Position numbers and translations under genes: made by a program
Notes under the pieces: model-generated
What the model was told of the DNA's origin: nothing
Database searches by the model: none
Seen by the model: only the letters and a program-made list of their open reading frames with translations
Assembly: GCF_002019595.1 (NCBI RefSeq)
Contig: NZ_KV917369.1
Location: 1,140,417-1,204,416, forward strand
Reading direction: 5' to 3'
DNA length: 64,000 nt
Source of the DNA: Priestia abyssalis
GTDB lineage: Bacteria; Bacillota; Bacilli; Bacillales; Bacillaceae_H
Part shown: piece by piece, positions 24,797 to 34,220 of the stretch
Numbering within the stretch: position 1 is the first letter of the stretch
How the letters are laid out: every line of letters starts with the position of its first letter

Positions 24797-25957
24797 ATGA
24801 ATCAACATCATAAATTACTCATTGTCAGCGATCAGCCTGCCATTACTGATCAGCTGCGTTTAACCGTTGAAAAACCTGAAGTGGCCGTTCATGTACTACA
24901 ACCCAGCGATGTTACATTGGAGTTGGACCGTCTTGCACCGGAAGTGGTCGTCCTTGTTCAGCCTGACGATGATTCATCAATTGAGCTAATTCATTATATG
25001 AAAACGTTGAACCCGCTTGCCGTCGTCATTTTTGTAGCACGCTATCAAGATTTTAATCTATTAAGAAGTGTGACAAGAGCCGGGGCAGTGGATTTCTTCG
25101 TATTCCCGGATGAATTGACATTGTTTGAAGGCCGTTTTCCAAGCTTGCTTCATCTTGTGAATGAGCAAAAGCAGCAGGAAACGGAAGCTGCGGCTGCAGT
25201 TTCCTATAAACGCGGGCGCGGACAAATTTACTCGTTTTACAGCGGCAAGGGGGGCGTTGGAAGAACGATCGTCGCGTCTTCTTTTGCGCAAACGCTAAAG
25301 CTTGAATCAACAGCACAAGTGATTCTATTAGACTTGAATCTTCAATACGGTGGAGTGGAAACGGTGCTAACAATCGAGTCTAACCGTTCACTGGCAGATT
25401 TGCTGCCGGTCGCTGAAGAAATGAACGAAGGCCATATTCGCAACGTATCACAAAAGGAAAAGCATTCACAGTTAGAAATTTTGTTAAGCCCTGCCGATGC
25501 AGAGGTGGCCGAAACCATTGCCGAAGAGTTTATCGCGAAATTGCTGCGCACATGCCGCCGCAGCTATGATTTTGTCATTGTCGACCTTCCTTCCCATATG
25601 AATGGCGTAACGTACACAGCGTTGGAAGAGTCTGACAAAATATACTATGTGTTAAACTTTAATACATTATCATTGAAAGTATTGAAGCAAGTCGAGCAGT
25701 TATTTGTAAGGCTTGGGATCAATACGGAAAATCGGATGGAAGTCGTCTTGAACGAAGTAGGCCGGGATAACGAATTGCAGCCGAGTGATTTAAAACAATT
25801 TGTTGTCTACCCGGTGGCGGCAAAAATCCGCCGTGATTTAAAAGGAGTCCAAGCTGCTTTGAATAAAGGAGAACCCATTCGCAAGCAGCCCAATGAAAAG
25901 AAAATGATTCCATTCGCCAAGGATGTTCAAAAATGGGTTCTTTCCATGTTGAAGTAA
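24797..25957 (+). CDS. TadZ/CpaE-like pilus localisation ATPase
   Basis: The 386-aa protein has an N-terminal receiver-like domain (about 1-125) without a convincing phospho-acceptor pattern, followed by a MinD/ParA-type ATPase with the deviant Walker A motif YSGKGGVGRT (148-157). TadZ/CpaE proteins position the pilus machine at the membrane. ATG 24797 follows GTTGGAGGAG. It is 18 bp behind cpaB and in the same operon. Confidence 0.85.
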   Translation: MNQHHKLLIVSDQPAITDQLRLTVEKPEVAVHVLQPSDVTLELDRLAPEVVVLVQPDDDSSIELIHYMKTLNPLAVVIFVARYQDFNLLRSVTRAGAVDFFVFPDELTLFEGRFPSLLHLVNEQKQQETEAAAAVSYKRGRGQIYSFYSGKGGVGRTIVASSFAQTLKLESTAQVILLDLNLQYGGVETVLTIESNRSLADLLPVAEEMNEGHIRNVSQKEKHSQLEILLSPADAEVAETIAEEFIAKLLRTCRRSYDFVIVDLPSHMNGVTYTALEESDKIYYVLNFNTLSLKVLKQVEQLFVRLGINTENRMEVVLNEVGRDNELQPSDLKQFVVYPVAAKIRRDLKGVQAALNKGEPIRKQPNEKKMIPFAKDVQKWVLSMLK

Positions 25958-26011
25958 CTTTGTAGAAAGGTAAGAAAGTATAACTGCGAGGAAAGGAGGA
26001 AGGCAGAGGAA

Positions 26012-27367
26012 ATGGCTTCGTTATTTGAAAAGCGAAAAGAAAAGATATTAAAGGAAACAAAAAATATGACGAATGTTGTATCTGTATATGATCAGCCGTA
26101 TTTAGAGGAACTGGCAGAGCATTATAAGGCACGGCTATTGCGTGATGCGAATTTAGAAGCACTCACAAGGCTCTCACAAGGCGAAATGAGGCTGCGAATT
26201 GAACAGCTCGTCAGCCAGTTCATGACCGAAGAAAAAGTGGTCATTTCCAGAACGGACAAGGAATCATTGCTCACAAGAATTTTAGATGAGGCTGTCGGTT
26301 TCGGACCGCTTGAGCCGTTAATCCATGATGATTCTATTACTGAAATTTTAATCAACGGACATAACCAAGTATATGTGGAACGAAAAGGTAAATTAGAGAT
26401 GACAAATGTTGTCTTCCGGGATGATTCACATGTACGTCATGTTATTGATCGTATCGTAGCTCCCCTTGGCCGCCGAATCGATGAGAGTTCGCCGATGGTT
26501 GATGCACGATTGCCGGATGGGAGCCGTGTCAATGCTGTCATTCCGCCAATCAGTTTAAATGGAACGTTAGTATCGATTCGTAAATTCCGAAAAGATCCGT
26601 TTCAGCTGGAAGATTTGCTCGGCTTGAATTCTTTGAGTGGAGAGATGGGGCAATTTTTGCAAGCCGTCGTTAAGGCGAAGATGAACGTGCTCATTTCAGG
26701 GGGAACGGGCAGTGGTAAAACAACATTATTGAATGTCGCGGCCGGTGCCATCCCTTTTGGAGAACGTGTCATCACGATTGAGGACTCGGCCGAACTTCGC
26801 TTGGACCGTCCGAATGTCGTTGGAATGGAAGCGCGCCCTGCCAATGTGGAGGGGCGGGGGGAAGTTACCATCCGCCAGCTTGTCCGCAATGCGCTCCGTA
26901 TGCGTCCTGACCGAATCATTGTCGGGGAGGTTCGCGGAGCGGAAGCATTTGATATGCTTCAGGCCATGAATACAGGCCACGAAGGGTCATTGACAACCGT
27001 CCATGCGAATTCACCGGCAGATGCACTAAGGCGTGTAGAAGCGATGGTCATTATGGCAGGAATGGACCTGCCGAGCCATGTCATTCGCGAATACGTCGTT
27101 GGAGCTCTCGATTTCATCGTTCAGGCGACGCGTTTAACGGACGGAACACGGAAAATCATATCGATTGCAGAAATTGTAACAGAAGAGGATGGCTCCAACC
27201 GTCTGCAGGAAATTTTCACTTTTAAGCGTACTGGAATGTCTCGAAACGGGGATGTAGAAGGGTATTTTACATCGACAGGTATTGTGCCGGCATGCTTGCA
27301 TCGCTTGCAAACATATGGAGCAGGCATTGATGAATCCCTGTTTCAACAAGTGGAGGTGAACGTATGA
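26012..27367 (+). CDS. tadA: Tad secretion ATPase TadA/CpaF
   Basis: The 451-aa protein is a type II/IV secretion ATPase with an N-terminal helical region, then SISEILING-type CpaF signature ([15 protein letters not shown]), Walker A GGTGSGKT (230-237), and later [19 protein letters not shown] and TVHANSP. It powers pilin assembly and retraction at the inner membrane face. The start is behind AAAGGAGGAAGG. It overlaps tadB by 4 bp. Confidence 0.93.
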   Translation: MASLFEKRKEKILKETKNMTNVVSVYDQPYLEELAEHYKARLLRDANLEALTRLSQGEMRLRIEQLVSQFMTEEKVVISRTDKESLLTRILDEAVGFGPLEPLIHDDSITEILINGHNQVYVERKGKLEMTNVVFRDDSHVRHVIDRIVAPLGRRIDESSPMVDARLPDGSRVNAVIPPISLNGTLVSIRKFRKDPFQLEDLLGLNSLSGEMGQFLQAVVKAKMNVLISGGTGSGKTTLLNVAAGAIPFGERVITIEDSAELRLDRPNVVGMEARPANVEGRGEVTIRQLVRNALRMRPDRIIVGEVRGAEAFDMLQAMNTGHEGSLTTVHANSPADALRRVEAMVIMAGMDLPSHVIREYVVGALDFIVQATRLTDGTRKIISIAEIVTEEDGSNRLQEIFTFKRTGMSRNGDVEGYFTSTGIVPACLHRLQTYGAGIDESLFQQVEVNV

Positions 27368-28290
27368 CAGCCGCAGTCTTTTACGGTTTAGCCGTTTTAT
27401 TCGGACTATGGGGAGCTTACAGCTATCTTGGCTATAGGGCGGAAAAACGCCAATGGAAACAGCGGGTGACAGGCTGGTACGGGGAACGTCAAAAACGGAA
27501 AAGCTTTTTCGTGGTTCTGGGCGATCGTTTTGATCAAACCAAACACGCCGAGCCATTAAGAGAAAAGCTGCAGCAAGCGAACCTTCCCCTTACACCATCA
27601 GAGTTTTTAGGGATGCTTGCACTCGCTTTTATGGCTATTACCGTTCTGTCCAACAGCATGTTCGGCCTTACATACGCTCTTGGCGCCATCATTGGAACTC
27701 TTACCGTTATCGCTACTTATTTCATTTTGTTTTGGCTTCGTCAAAATAAATATGAAGAACGTTTAAACAACCAGCTTGGCGAAGTATGCCGCTTACTCGG
27801 CAACTCGGTACGGGCAGGGATGACCATTTATCAGGGTATTGATCTTGTAGCACGTGAAGTGGCCTCACCGGCAAAGGAAGAATTTCAGCGATTATCACAG
27901 GAACTTCAGCTCGGGGTAGACTTTGAAAAAGCGTTAAAGGACATGCAAAAGCGTCATAAATCCCGTGAGTTTCAATTGTTTATTGCGACGCTTCTTATTC
28001 AAAAGCGTGCGGGAGGCAATCTTTACGCCGTATTGGACGAAATGTCGCAAACATTAGATGAACGAAAGCTTCTCTTGCAATCCATTAAAACGATGACAGC
28101 CGAACAACGTTATATTTCGTACCTATTACCAATCTTACCTGTTTTTCTTGTCTTGATGATGAACCAGATTATTGACGGATTTTTACAGCCGCTTATGACG
28201 GTACCTGGAGCGATTTTAGGATTTCTCTTTTTAGGAGCGACGGTACTTGCTTTTATTCTCGTTCGAAAGGTATCCAATATAAGGGTGTAA
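27364..28290 (+). CDS. tadB: Tad inner-membrane platform protein TadB
   Basis: The 308-aa protein has two N-terminal and two C-terminal hydrophobic segments around a T2SSF/GspF-type cytoplasmic domain (NQLGEVCRLLGNSVRAG, EFQLFIATLLIQKRAGGNL). With TadC it forms the platform on which TadA acts. It overlaps tadA by ATGA and lies 3 bp before tadC, so the three are surely co-translated. Confidence 0.88.
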   Translation: MTAAVFYGLAVLFGLWGAYSYLGYRAEKRQWKQRVTGWYGERQKRKSFFVVLGDRFDQTKHAEPLREKLQQANLPLTPSEFLGMLALAFMAITVLSNSMFGLTYALGAIIGTLTVIATYFILFWLRQNKYEERLNNQLGEVCRLLGNSVRAGMTIYQGIDLVAREVASPAKEEFQRLSQELQLGVDFEKALKDMQKRHKSREFQLFIATLLIQKRAGGNLYAVLDEMSQTLDERKLLLQSIKTMTAEQRYISYLLPILPVFLVLMMNQIIDGFLQPLMTVPGAILGFLFLGATVLAFILVRKVSNIRV

Positions 28291-28293
28291 AAC

Positions 28294-29232
28294 ATGGATG
28301 CATTACTCATTATTTCAGTCATTTTATTTTGGTTGTTTGTCGGCATTGGATTGCGTCACCTCTATGTATTCCAACAACAGAAAAAAGAGTTGATGGTACA
28401 TGTGCAAGAAACGGTACATATGGAAAATGAACATCGTTACCGGAAAAAAGAACCATTGGTCGAAAAGGCTATTAAACGATTGACCAAGTTTGCTGATGAT
28501 TTTTCGACCATGGGACAGCGCATTAATTTCTTCAGCGAGCCCCATGATGTGGAAGATTGGCTCAGAAGGTCCGGTTATCCGTTTGATTTAACCGTTGAGC
28601 GATTTCAGGGAATTAAAATCTTTTTCGCGCTGGCAGGATTGACATTGGCAGCCATGGCATTTGTCATTGGGGTTCCACTTGCCCATTTCGGGCTGATTTT
28701 TATGCCGTTAATCGGTTATTTTCTTCCCATTTTGTATGTGAAAAGTAAAGGGAAGGAACGGCAGGAAAAGCTGCGCTATGATCTTCCTGACTTTTTAGAT
28801 ACTGTCAGTGTCAGTTTGCAGGCGGGTGTCCATTTAGAGCAAGCCTTGAAACAAATTGTTCGCTTTTTTGACGGCCCGCTTAAGGAAGAGTTTTCCCGCT
28901 TTTTGCAAGAAGTCGAGTTGGGAGTGCCAAGGGAAGAAGCATACCGGGAGCTTTTAAGGAGAAATGACAATCCTGAATTTCAGTCATTGATCAAATCCCT
29001 CATTCAAGGGAACCGGCTTGGTGTCCCGATTGCCCAAACATTTAAAATACAGGCAGAGGACATGCGCATCATGCGCAAAGAGCAGGCAAAAGAGAAAGCG
29101 GCAAAGGCATCGCCGAAAATTACATTGATTACGACCTTCGTAATCACGCCTGCAGCCATCATGATGATTGCAGGATTGATGATATTGAATATGTTTCTAG
29201 GTGATAACAGTATTCTCAAGATGTTTGAATAA
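28294..29232 (+). CDS. tadC: Tad inner-membrane platform protein TadC
   Basis: The 312-aa second platform protein has a GspF-type domain (LPDFLDTVSVSLQAGVHLEQAL, LIKSLIQGNRLGVPIAQTF) and hydrophobic segments at about 5-22, 110-145 and 280-305. The order tadA-tadB-tadC is the canonical one. A dispersed repeat separates its end from the pilin gene. Confidence 0.88.
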   Translation: MDALLIISVILFWLFVGIGLRHLYVFQQQKKELMVHVQETVHMENEHRYRKKEPLVEKAIKRLTKFADDFSTMGQRINFFSEPHDVEDWLRRSGYPFDLTVERFQGIKIFFALAGLTLAAMAFVIGVPLAHFGLIFMPLIGYFLPILYVKSKGKERQEKLRYDLPDFLDTVSVSLQAGVHLEQALKQIVRFFDGPLKEEFSRFLQEVELGVPREEAYRELLRRNDNPEFQSLIKSLIQGNRLGVPIAQTFKIQAEDMRIMRKEQAKEKAAKASPKITLITTFVITPAAIMMIAGLMILNMFLGDNSILKMFE

Positions 29233-29261
29233 GTCATTCCCGTTTAAGCGGTATGTATATA

Positions 29262-29309
29262 AAGGGAACTTCCATCAGTGGGGGTCTTACTGCCCGTTAA
29301 TGCGGGATA
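29262..29309. repeat. dispersed 46-bp repeat between tadC and flp, copy 1
   Basis: The stretch from AAAGGGAACTTCCATCAGTG to TAATGCGGGATAAA recurs in inverted orientation at 40707-40757 with about 5 differences. CCCG-TTAATG-CGGG inside it can form a small hairpin. It lies in the spacer of the pilus operon. Confidence 0.6.
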
Positions 29310-29334
29310 AATGAATAATAGGAGGAAAAAGAGG

Positions 29335-29568
29335 ATGAACAAACTTACAACAAAGGCTTTTGTAAAGGTGAATAACTTTTTAGAGAACATGGTAAAAGGA
29401 TATGTAAAGAATGAAAGAGGTTCACAGTCTCTAGAATGGATTGGAATTGCCGCGATCATTGTTATCCTAACTGGTGTTATTTCGACTGCCATGAAGGATA
29501 CGAGTTTTGGAGATACTTTCGTAGGAAAGCTGGAAGGATTTTTAGGTAAAATCGGCGGCGGGGAGTAA
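29335..29568 (+). CDS. flp: Flp/type IVb major pilin precursor
   Basis: The 77-aa prepilin has a 28-residue charged leader ending NERG, then SQSLEWIGIAAIIVILTGVI. The glycine at the cleavage site, Glu at mature position +5 and the hydrophobic helix are the marks of a Tad-type prepilin. The mature pilin would be about 45-50 residues, with a short glycine-rich end. I start it at ATG 29335 behind AGGAGG. A hairpin after the gene (29642-29682) may stabilise an abundant pilin mRNA. Confidence 0.8.
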   Translation: MNKLTTKAFVKVNNFLENMVKGYVKNERGSQSLEWIGIAAIIVILTGVISTAMKDTSFGDTFVGKLEGFLGKIGGGE

Positions 29569-29641
29569 GAATTACGACGTCTCTGGATATAAGGGAATAA
29601 AAGATTGATAGATGAAAAAGGACCTGTTATGGATCGATTTA

Positions 29642-29682
29642 GCAAATTGGACATGACCAAAGAGCGGCCATGCCCAATTTGC
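29642..29682 (+). repeat. hairpin downstream of flp
   Basis: GCAAATTGG-A-CATG pairs with CATG-C-CCAATTTGC around 13 nt, with one mismatch. There is no T-run. The same stretch is open in one frame (29629-29766, 45 codons with CPIC) behind AAGGA, but the hairpin and the lack of relatives make me doubt a protein. Confidence 0.4.
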
Positions 29683-29740
29683 CGAACCTTTGCGGGTGAA
29701 TTCAAGGGGTCTGATGAACTGATTGCGAATGTCCCTCGAT

Positions 29741-29791
29741 CGAATGAAGCTATGTCGAGTTATTAAGTGGAATATATATACAAATGATTCG
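29741..29791. repeat. 32-nt conserved motif with flanking stem, copy B
   Basis: The motif at 29753-29784 (TGTCGAGTTAT ... ATACAAA) matches copy A at 19993-20024. Its flanks CGAAT (29741-29745) and ATTCG (29787-29791) are complementary but unrelated to those of copy A. It lies 80 bp upstream of the VWA lipoprotein gene. Confidence 0.5.
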
Positions 29792-29864
29792 GCTATAGTG
29801 CGCAATCAAGAGAAAAGGCCCTTTTCATTCTTTGTAAAACATGAAGAAAAAGGGAGAAAAATAG

Positions 29865-31223
29865 ATGAACAGAAAATGGTTGCAAAAAGGATTTATCGCT
29901 TTTTCCTCATTGGCTATGCTGGCAGGATGCGGGAGTGATGAACGAGCTGTACAGCCAAAGAAAGAAGAACCAAGCACTGCAGAGGAAGTAAAAGAGAACA
30001 TAAAAGAACCATCTGAATTAGAAGCTTTTTATAATGCCCCGGAGGCGCCGAAAAATTATGCAGAAGCTTTGGACTATCCTGTTGGAGAGTTGGCAGGTAA
30101 ACGATTTGAGGAAAACAAATCAGCGTTTGAAGAAAGATTGAATGAATTCCCGGCATTGCCTGAGAGTGCGAGTGAAAAAGAAATAAAGAGCTTATATAAC
30201 AAACTTGTTCAGCTATATAAGCAGGAATACCCTAAGCCCCCAGGAATTGTGGCACAAGAAGATGTGAGCAATCCGCAAGAACAACAAACAGAGCCGAAAG
30301 AGCCGAGCTATAATGTAGAAATTATTTTGGATGCCAGCGGCAGTATGGCTGGTAAAGTAAACGGAAAAACGAAGATGGAACTCGCGAAGGAGGCTATCCT
30401 TCATTTTGCAAGCACACTTCCGGAAGGTACTAAAGTGGGTTTGCGTGTATATGGACATAAGGGCAGCAATGAAGAGAAGGATAAAGAATTATCCTGTCAG
30501 AGCAGCGAGCTTGTTTATTCTATTAATACATATGATGCACAGCATCTTCAAAATGCATTGAACAGCTTTGAACCGACAGGGTGGACACCTGTGGCGAAAT
30601 CTCTTCAACAAGCAGCGGATGATTTGAATGCATTTGAAGGCGAACAACATAAAAACATCATCTATTTAGTTAGCGATGGAATTGAAACATGCGGCGGGGA
30701 TCCGGCGGCAGAAGCGAAAAAATTGAAAGAGTCCAGCATTGCGCCTGTGGTGAATGTCATTGGGTTTGATGTGGATGATGCAGGACAAAAGCAACTTGAA
30801 CAAGTGGCGACAGCTTCTGGAGGAGACTATACATCTGTTAATACGAAGGATGAGCTGAACAACGAATTTGATAAAGCGAAAGAGGCTGCAGTGGATTGGC
30901 ATGCTTGGTTTCAAGAAAACAAACAAAAAATTTCTGATATTGGCATGATCAATAAAGATGCATTTAGAAATTATCGGTCTGTTTCCAAACAGTTGGCGGA
31001 TGAAGAGGCTGCCAACTATAAAAGCTCTATCGATTATTTACTAGAAACAGAGAAAATCACCTTTGATCAAAAAGCCGAAATCCATCGCTGGTATTTAGAT
31101 TACACAAGGGATATTCAGTTTACGACCAATGATATTTATCATGAAGGAGTTTCCGAAAGCCACGAAGCATATCGAGAAAAAATGGATCAGCTTTTTGAAA
31201 CACACCGAGCTAATAAGCAATAG
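29865..31223 (+). CDS. VWA-domain lipoprotein in the Tad locus
   Basis: The 452-aa protein has a lipoprotein signal (LAGC, Cys22), a charged linker with Pro (about 30-145), a von Willebrand A domain with an intact MIDAS start DASGSMAG (156-163) and TGWTP, and a helical C-terminal region of about 120 residues. VWA domains bind protein ligands through a metal ion. Tad loci elsewhere often carry a VWA protein (TadG type), so it may act as adhesin or assembly factor on the cell surface. Start is behind AAAAAGGGAG. Its link to the pilus is inferred from position. Confidence 0.75.
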   Translation: MNRKWLQKGFIAFSSLAMLAGCGSDERAVQPKKEEPSTAEEVKENIKEPSELEAFYNAPEAPKNYAEALDYPVGELAGKRFEENKSAFEERLNEFPALPESASEKEIKSLYNKLVQLYKQEYPKPPGIVAQEDVSNPQEQQTEPKEPSYNVEIILDASGSMAGKVNGKTKMELAKEAILHFASTLPEGTKVGLRVYGHKGSNEEKDKELSCQSSELVYSINTYDAQHLQNALNSFEPTGWTPVAKSLQQAADDLNAFEGEQHKNIIYLVSDGIETCGGDPAAEAKKLKESSIAPVVNVIGFDVDDAGQKQLEQVATASGGDYTSVNTKDELNNEFDKAKEAAVDWHAWFQENKQKISDIGMINKDAFRNYRSVSKQLADEEAANYKSSIDYLLETEKITFDQKAEIHRWYLDYTRDIQFTTNDIYHEGVSESHEAYREKMDQLFETHRANKQ

Positions 31224-31295
31224 TCTGTGAGTTGGAAACGGAAGTGTCTCAACCTTTGATACTAGACAGAAAAAGAATGGAAGGGAGAGCAGACT

Positions 31296-32615
31296 GTGCA
31301 GAGGATGAAAAGACGGCGTATTAGGTCAAGGGCAGCACTGTTCTTTGTCATGTTTATTTTATTTTTGCAATTTGCTCCAATACTAGCGTTTGCACAAGTG
31401 CAGCCGTGGCAGGGAGATGAGTGGGGAGATCAAATCTCTCCGTGGAAACTTGATGAATGGAAAGGAGAGGGAACGAAAGCCATCGAGCAGCAGGAACAGC
31501 TGGATAAATGGCAAATGCAGCAGTGGTATTTGCAAACCATGCCGAATGCTTCTACATGGGAAGCCGAAAAATGGGCATCGGAGCAATGGCAAATGCAACA
31601 ATGGTATTTAAAGGTGAATCCGAATGCCTCCACATGGGAAGCTAAGCAATGGGCGTTTCAGCAGTGGCAGCTGAACCAATGGCAAATGCAAGGACAAACC
31701 GATCAGGGAAGCTGGGAAGGTGAAGGAACAGCAGGAGACAGCCATAGGGGGGACGCGCATCAAGGTGAAGGAACAACAGGAGAAGGCCATAGCGGCGATA
31801 CGCACCAAGGTGATGAGACCGCAGGAGAAGGCCATAGCGGCGAGGGGACAGAAGGTACCTCTAAAAGCTTTTCCTATGATCCTGATGCGGATGGATTTAC
31901 CAGCTATGATGGGATCAAATACGCAGTCAACGATGCATTATTGAAACAAGTAGCACTTGGGACAGATATGGTAAAAGGCGAATATTATCAAGTCATAAAT
32001 GGTGAAAGCATCAATGGTACTAACGCTTTCAAAGGGTCGGGGAGCTGGAAGGAGTTTCTGATTTCAAGTGTCAAAGTTGCTTCCTCCAATAATCCATATG
32101 CGAAAGAAGCGGCGGATTTTGTGGAAGCCGGCTATAAAACATATGATGCGTATTCCAATTTCCAAGACTTTAAATTTTTAAGTAATACAGCCGCATTGGA
32201 ACAAACACGCATTCGTGAGTTTATGCGCATGGCACCAACCGACGGAGCGTTTTATCAAGGAGCCAGACGCGTTCTTCCTAAGATTGGGGTAGGAATGGGA
32301 GCCGTTGGCTTAGGTTTCTCGACTTATGAGACCGTTAAAAATGTCGGAGCTGCTATTAATGCAGACAATGGCTACGATCGGGCAGAAAGTATCGGGAAAA
32401 CCATCAGTAGTGTAGGTGAAATGGTTGCAAGCGCTGGAACGATGGGAATGATGACACCTGCGGGTGCTGGGCTTATGGCTGTTGGAGCAGGGCTATTTGT
32501 AGCTGGGTATGCAGTTCAAGGTGTGACGAAGCTGATTAAGAACCGTGAAAAAATTAAAGAGAAAGCATCGGCTTTATGGAATGGGGCAAAAGGATTGTTT
32601 GGGTTTGGAAAATAA
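31296..32615 (+). CDS. secreted protein with Trp/Gln-rich 26-residue repeats
   Basis: The 439-aa protein is unrecognised. It has a signal peptide (cleavage after AFA, about residue 33), then two near-identical 26-residue repeats (72-97 and 98-123) beginning WQMQQWYL and containing PNASTWEA, with a third start at 124. Next are three 15-residue Gly/Glu/His/Thr repeats (142-186), and a C-terminal domain with hydrophobic helices near 335-350 and 375-412 (GAGLMAVGAGLFVAGYAVQG). It could be a surface-exposed or membrane-inserting component of the pilus system. The start is GTG 31296 behind AAGGGAG; ATG 31305 is an alternative. Confidence 0.7.
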   Translation: MQRMKRRRIRSRAALFFVMFILFLQFAPILAFAQVQPWQGDEWGDQISPWKLDEWKGEGTKAIEQQEQLDKWQMQQWYLQTMPNASTWEAEKWASEQWQMQQWYLKVNPNASTWEAKQWAFQQWQLNQWQMQGQTDQGSWEGEGTAGDSHRGDAHQGEGTTGEGHSGDTHQGDETAGEGHSGEGTEGTSKSFSYDPDADGFTSYDGIKYAVNDALLKQVALGTDMVKGEYYQVINGESINGTNAFKGSGSWKEFLISSVKVASSNNPYAKEAADFVEAGYKTYDAYSNFQDFKFLSNTAALEQTRIREFMRMAPTDGAFYQGARRVLPKIGVGMGAVGLGFSTYETVKNVGAAINADNGYDRAESIGKTISSVGEMVASAGTMGMMTPAGAGLMAVGAGLFVAGYAVQGVTKLIKNREKIKEKASALWNGAKGLFGFGK

Positions 32616-32645
32616 CGAAGCTCTTTAGGAAGGAGGTGTTCTTCT

Positions 32646-33491
32646 TTGTTGAAAGTAGAACAGACAAGCCGCATTGAAGAACAAATGAAAAAATATAAGC
32701 GATTGTTCGAAGATCCTCATTTGAATACGTACTTCTATTTACATGAAGAAAAATATTATCAGCTTGTTCGCTTTTTCCGGTTTGGAAAAGTAAAAGGCGT
32801 TCTGATTTTAGATAAACAAGGTGAACCTGTTTCTCGTTTATTGGCTCAAATGATTTATAAGCAAATGAATTCTTATAATGCGATCGCCTCGGGAGCGGTT
32901 ACGGAAATACAGCGTAAAATGCTGGAGCCGATTCAATTGGTGGAAGAGCCTCTGCAGTGGATGGAATATATTGAGAAGCAAGAAAGTGTCAAGGGAATTG
33001 AACCACAATGGAATGCGCTAAAGGATATGTTTCGTCAACTTATAAAAGGACGTCTTTACATTAAAGAGATTTTTGAACAGCTGTTGGCGAATGATGACCT
33101 TGTTTACGATAAGCAGGGCTATTTATCGGAAGAACAAGTCAAAAAGGCTAACAGCTTATTAAATGAATACAATTACACCATGTATACAGAGGGAAAAATT
33201 CAGCTCGATTCTTTTGATGATGCTGCAGTCGTGAAAGAATTTCTGAAAGGAATGAGCGGGACGGCTGCTGATAAAGCCCAAATGCTTCAGCGCAGCCTTA
33301 CAGAATTGACAAATGCTGCCGCCCGAAAACGATTGGAGAATTCGATGTTGACGTTTGAAAAAGATGAGTATGGGAAAAGCATGACTCAAAAGCGGGGCGC
33401 GTTAACGCTGGAACAATTGGAGGAACGAGCAAAACGGATTAGTGATTATGAATATGAACAACAATTTTTAACTATGATTAGAAATCATTAA
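32646..33491 (+). CDS. unknown protein of the Tad locus, 281 aa
   Basis: This is a soluble, charged, helix-rich protein without a signal peptide or recognised domain. It opens VEQTSRIEEQMKKYKRLFED and has long amphipathic stretches (LTELTNAAARKRLENSM, LEQLEERAKRISDYEYEQQF) suggesting coiled coils near the end. The start is TTG 32646, 9 nt after AGGAGG. It lies 30 bp behind the Trp-repeat protein gene and 12 bp before a membrane protein gene, so it is likely a cytoplasmic partner of that module. Confidence 0.65.
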   Translation: MLKVEQTSRIEEQMKKYKRLFEDPHLNTYFYLHEEKYYQLVRFFRFGKVKGVLILDKQGEPVSRLLAQMIYKQMNSYNAIASGAVTEIQRKMLEPIQLVEEPLQWMEYIEKQESVKGIEPQWNALKDMFRQLIKGRLYIKEIFEQLLANDDLVYDKQGYLSEEQVKKANSLLNEYNYTMYTEGKIQLDSFDDAAVVKEFLKGMSGTAADKAQMLQRSLTELTNAAARKRLENSMLTFEKDEYGKSMTQKRGALTLEQLEERAKRISDYEYEQQFLTMIRNH

Positions 33492-33503
33492 GACAGGTGA
33501 TTC

Positions 33504-34196
33504 ATGTTGAAGCCATTGAAAGAGAGCTTTAAGTTATATACACAAAATATCGAGCACATTTTATTGTTGTCCGTGACGGTTTTATTCCCGTTTTTTCTCA
33601 TTCAAACGGTTGTAGTGAACCATATGTACATCCGTGTTTCCGATACTCCATTTCTTTTCATCGGGGATTTCGTCAACGGGTTTTATATGTTGTTATTTAG
33701 CATCATTACACAAATTCCATTCATCCAATATGCGCTAAGTGATATAGAAGGAGAAGAGCAGTGCCTGAAAAAAGCCTATCAGGCATTTTTAAAATACGGT
33801 TTTTCCGTTTTTGTGTTTGCCCTGTGCTATGTCTTGATTGTTGTAACAGGGATGGTCTTATTCATCATTCCTGGAATGATTGCAGCCGTGCTGCTTTTCT
33901 TAACTCCGTATATGACTGTGATGTCTGATAAGCCTGTTCATCACGCGTGGAAAACGGCTTTTCGTTTAGGGAAAAAGAAGTTTTTTCCTTTACTGTTGAT
34001 TATCCTGTTAACGGCTTTTGTTGAGTTTTTGATTGGTTTTGTTGTCATGAATTCAATTGCCTCTGTTACAGCAAGCTATTTGGCTATTGTGCTTGGCCAA
34101 TGTGTGCTCAATATGATTGCTTTTCCGTTCATTGTGATTTTTACGACCTTTTATGTAAGGAAATGGCACAATGAACTTGTGTTTCAAGCAAAGTAA
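33504..34196 (+). CDS. membrane protein of the Tad locus, about six helices
   Basis: The 230-aa protein has about six hydrophobic segments. The stretch VLFIIPGMIAAVLLFLTPYM and AFRLGKKKFFPLLLI resembles the membrane domain shared by YciC and GDPD-associated membrane proteins (an IPG motif followed by a cytoplasmic loop). No catalytic motif is visible. It stands in the same close-packed run as its neighbours. Confidence 0.65.
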   Translation: MLKPLKESFKLYTQNIEHILLLSVTVLFPFFLIQTVVVNHMYIRVSDTPFLFIGDFVNGFYMLLFSIITQIPFIQYALSDIEGEEQCLKKAYQAFLKYGFSVFVFALCYVLIVVTGMVLFIIPGMIAAVLLFLTPYMTVMSDKPVHHAWKTAFRLGKKKFFPLLLIILLTAFVEFLIGFVVMNSIASVTASYLAIVLGQCVLNMIAFPFIVIFTTFYVRKWHNELVFQAK

Positions 34197-34220
34197 TTAA
34201 AGATAGTGGAAGTGAAAAAG

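Noticed and set aside
29629..29766. 45-codon frame with CPIC after flp
   Set aside because: Plausible ribosome site, but it is built over a hairpin and ends in the repeated 32-nt motif; not supported as a protein.
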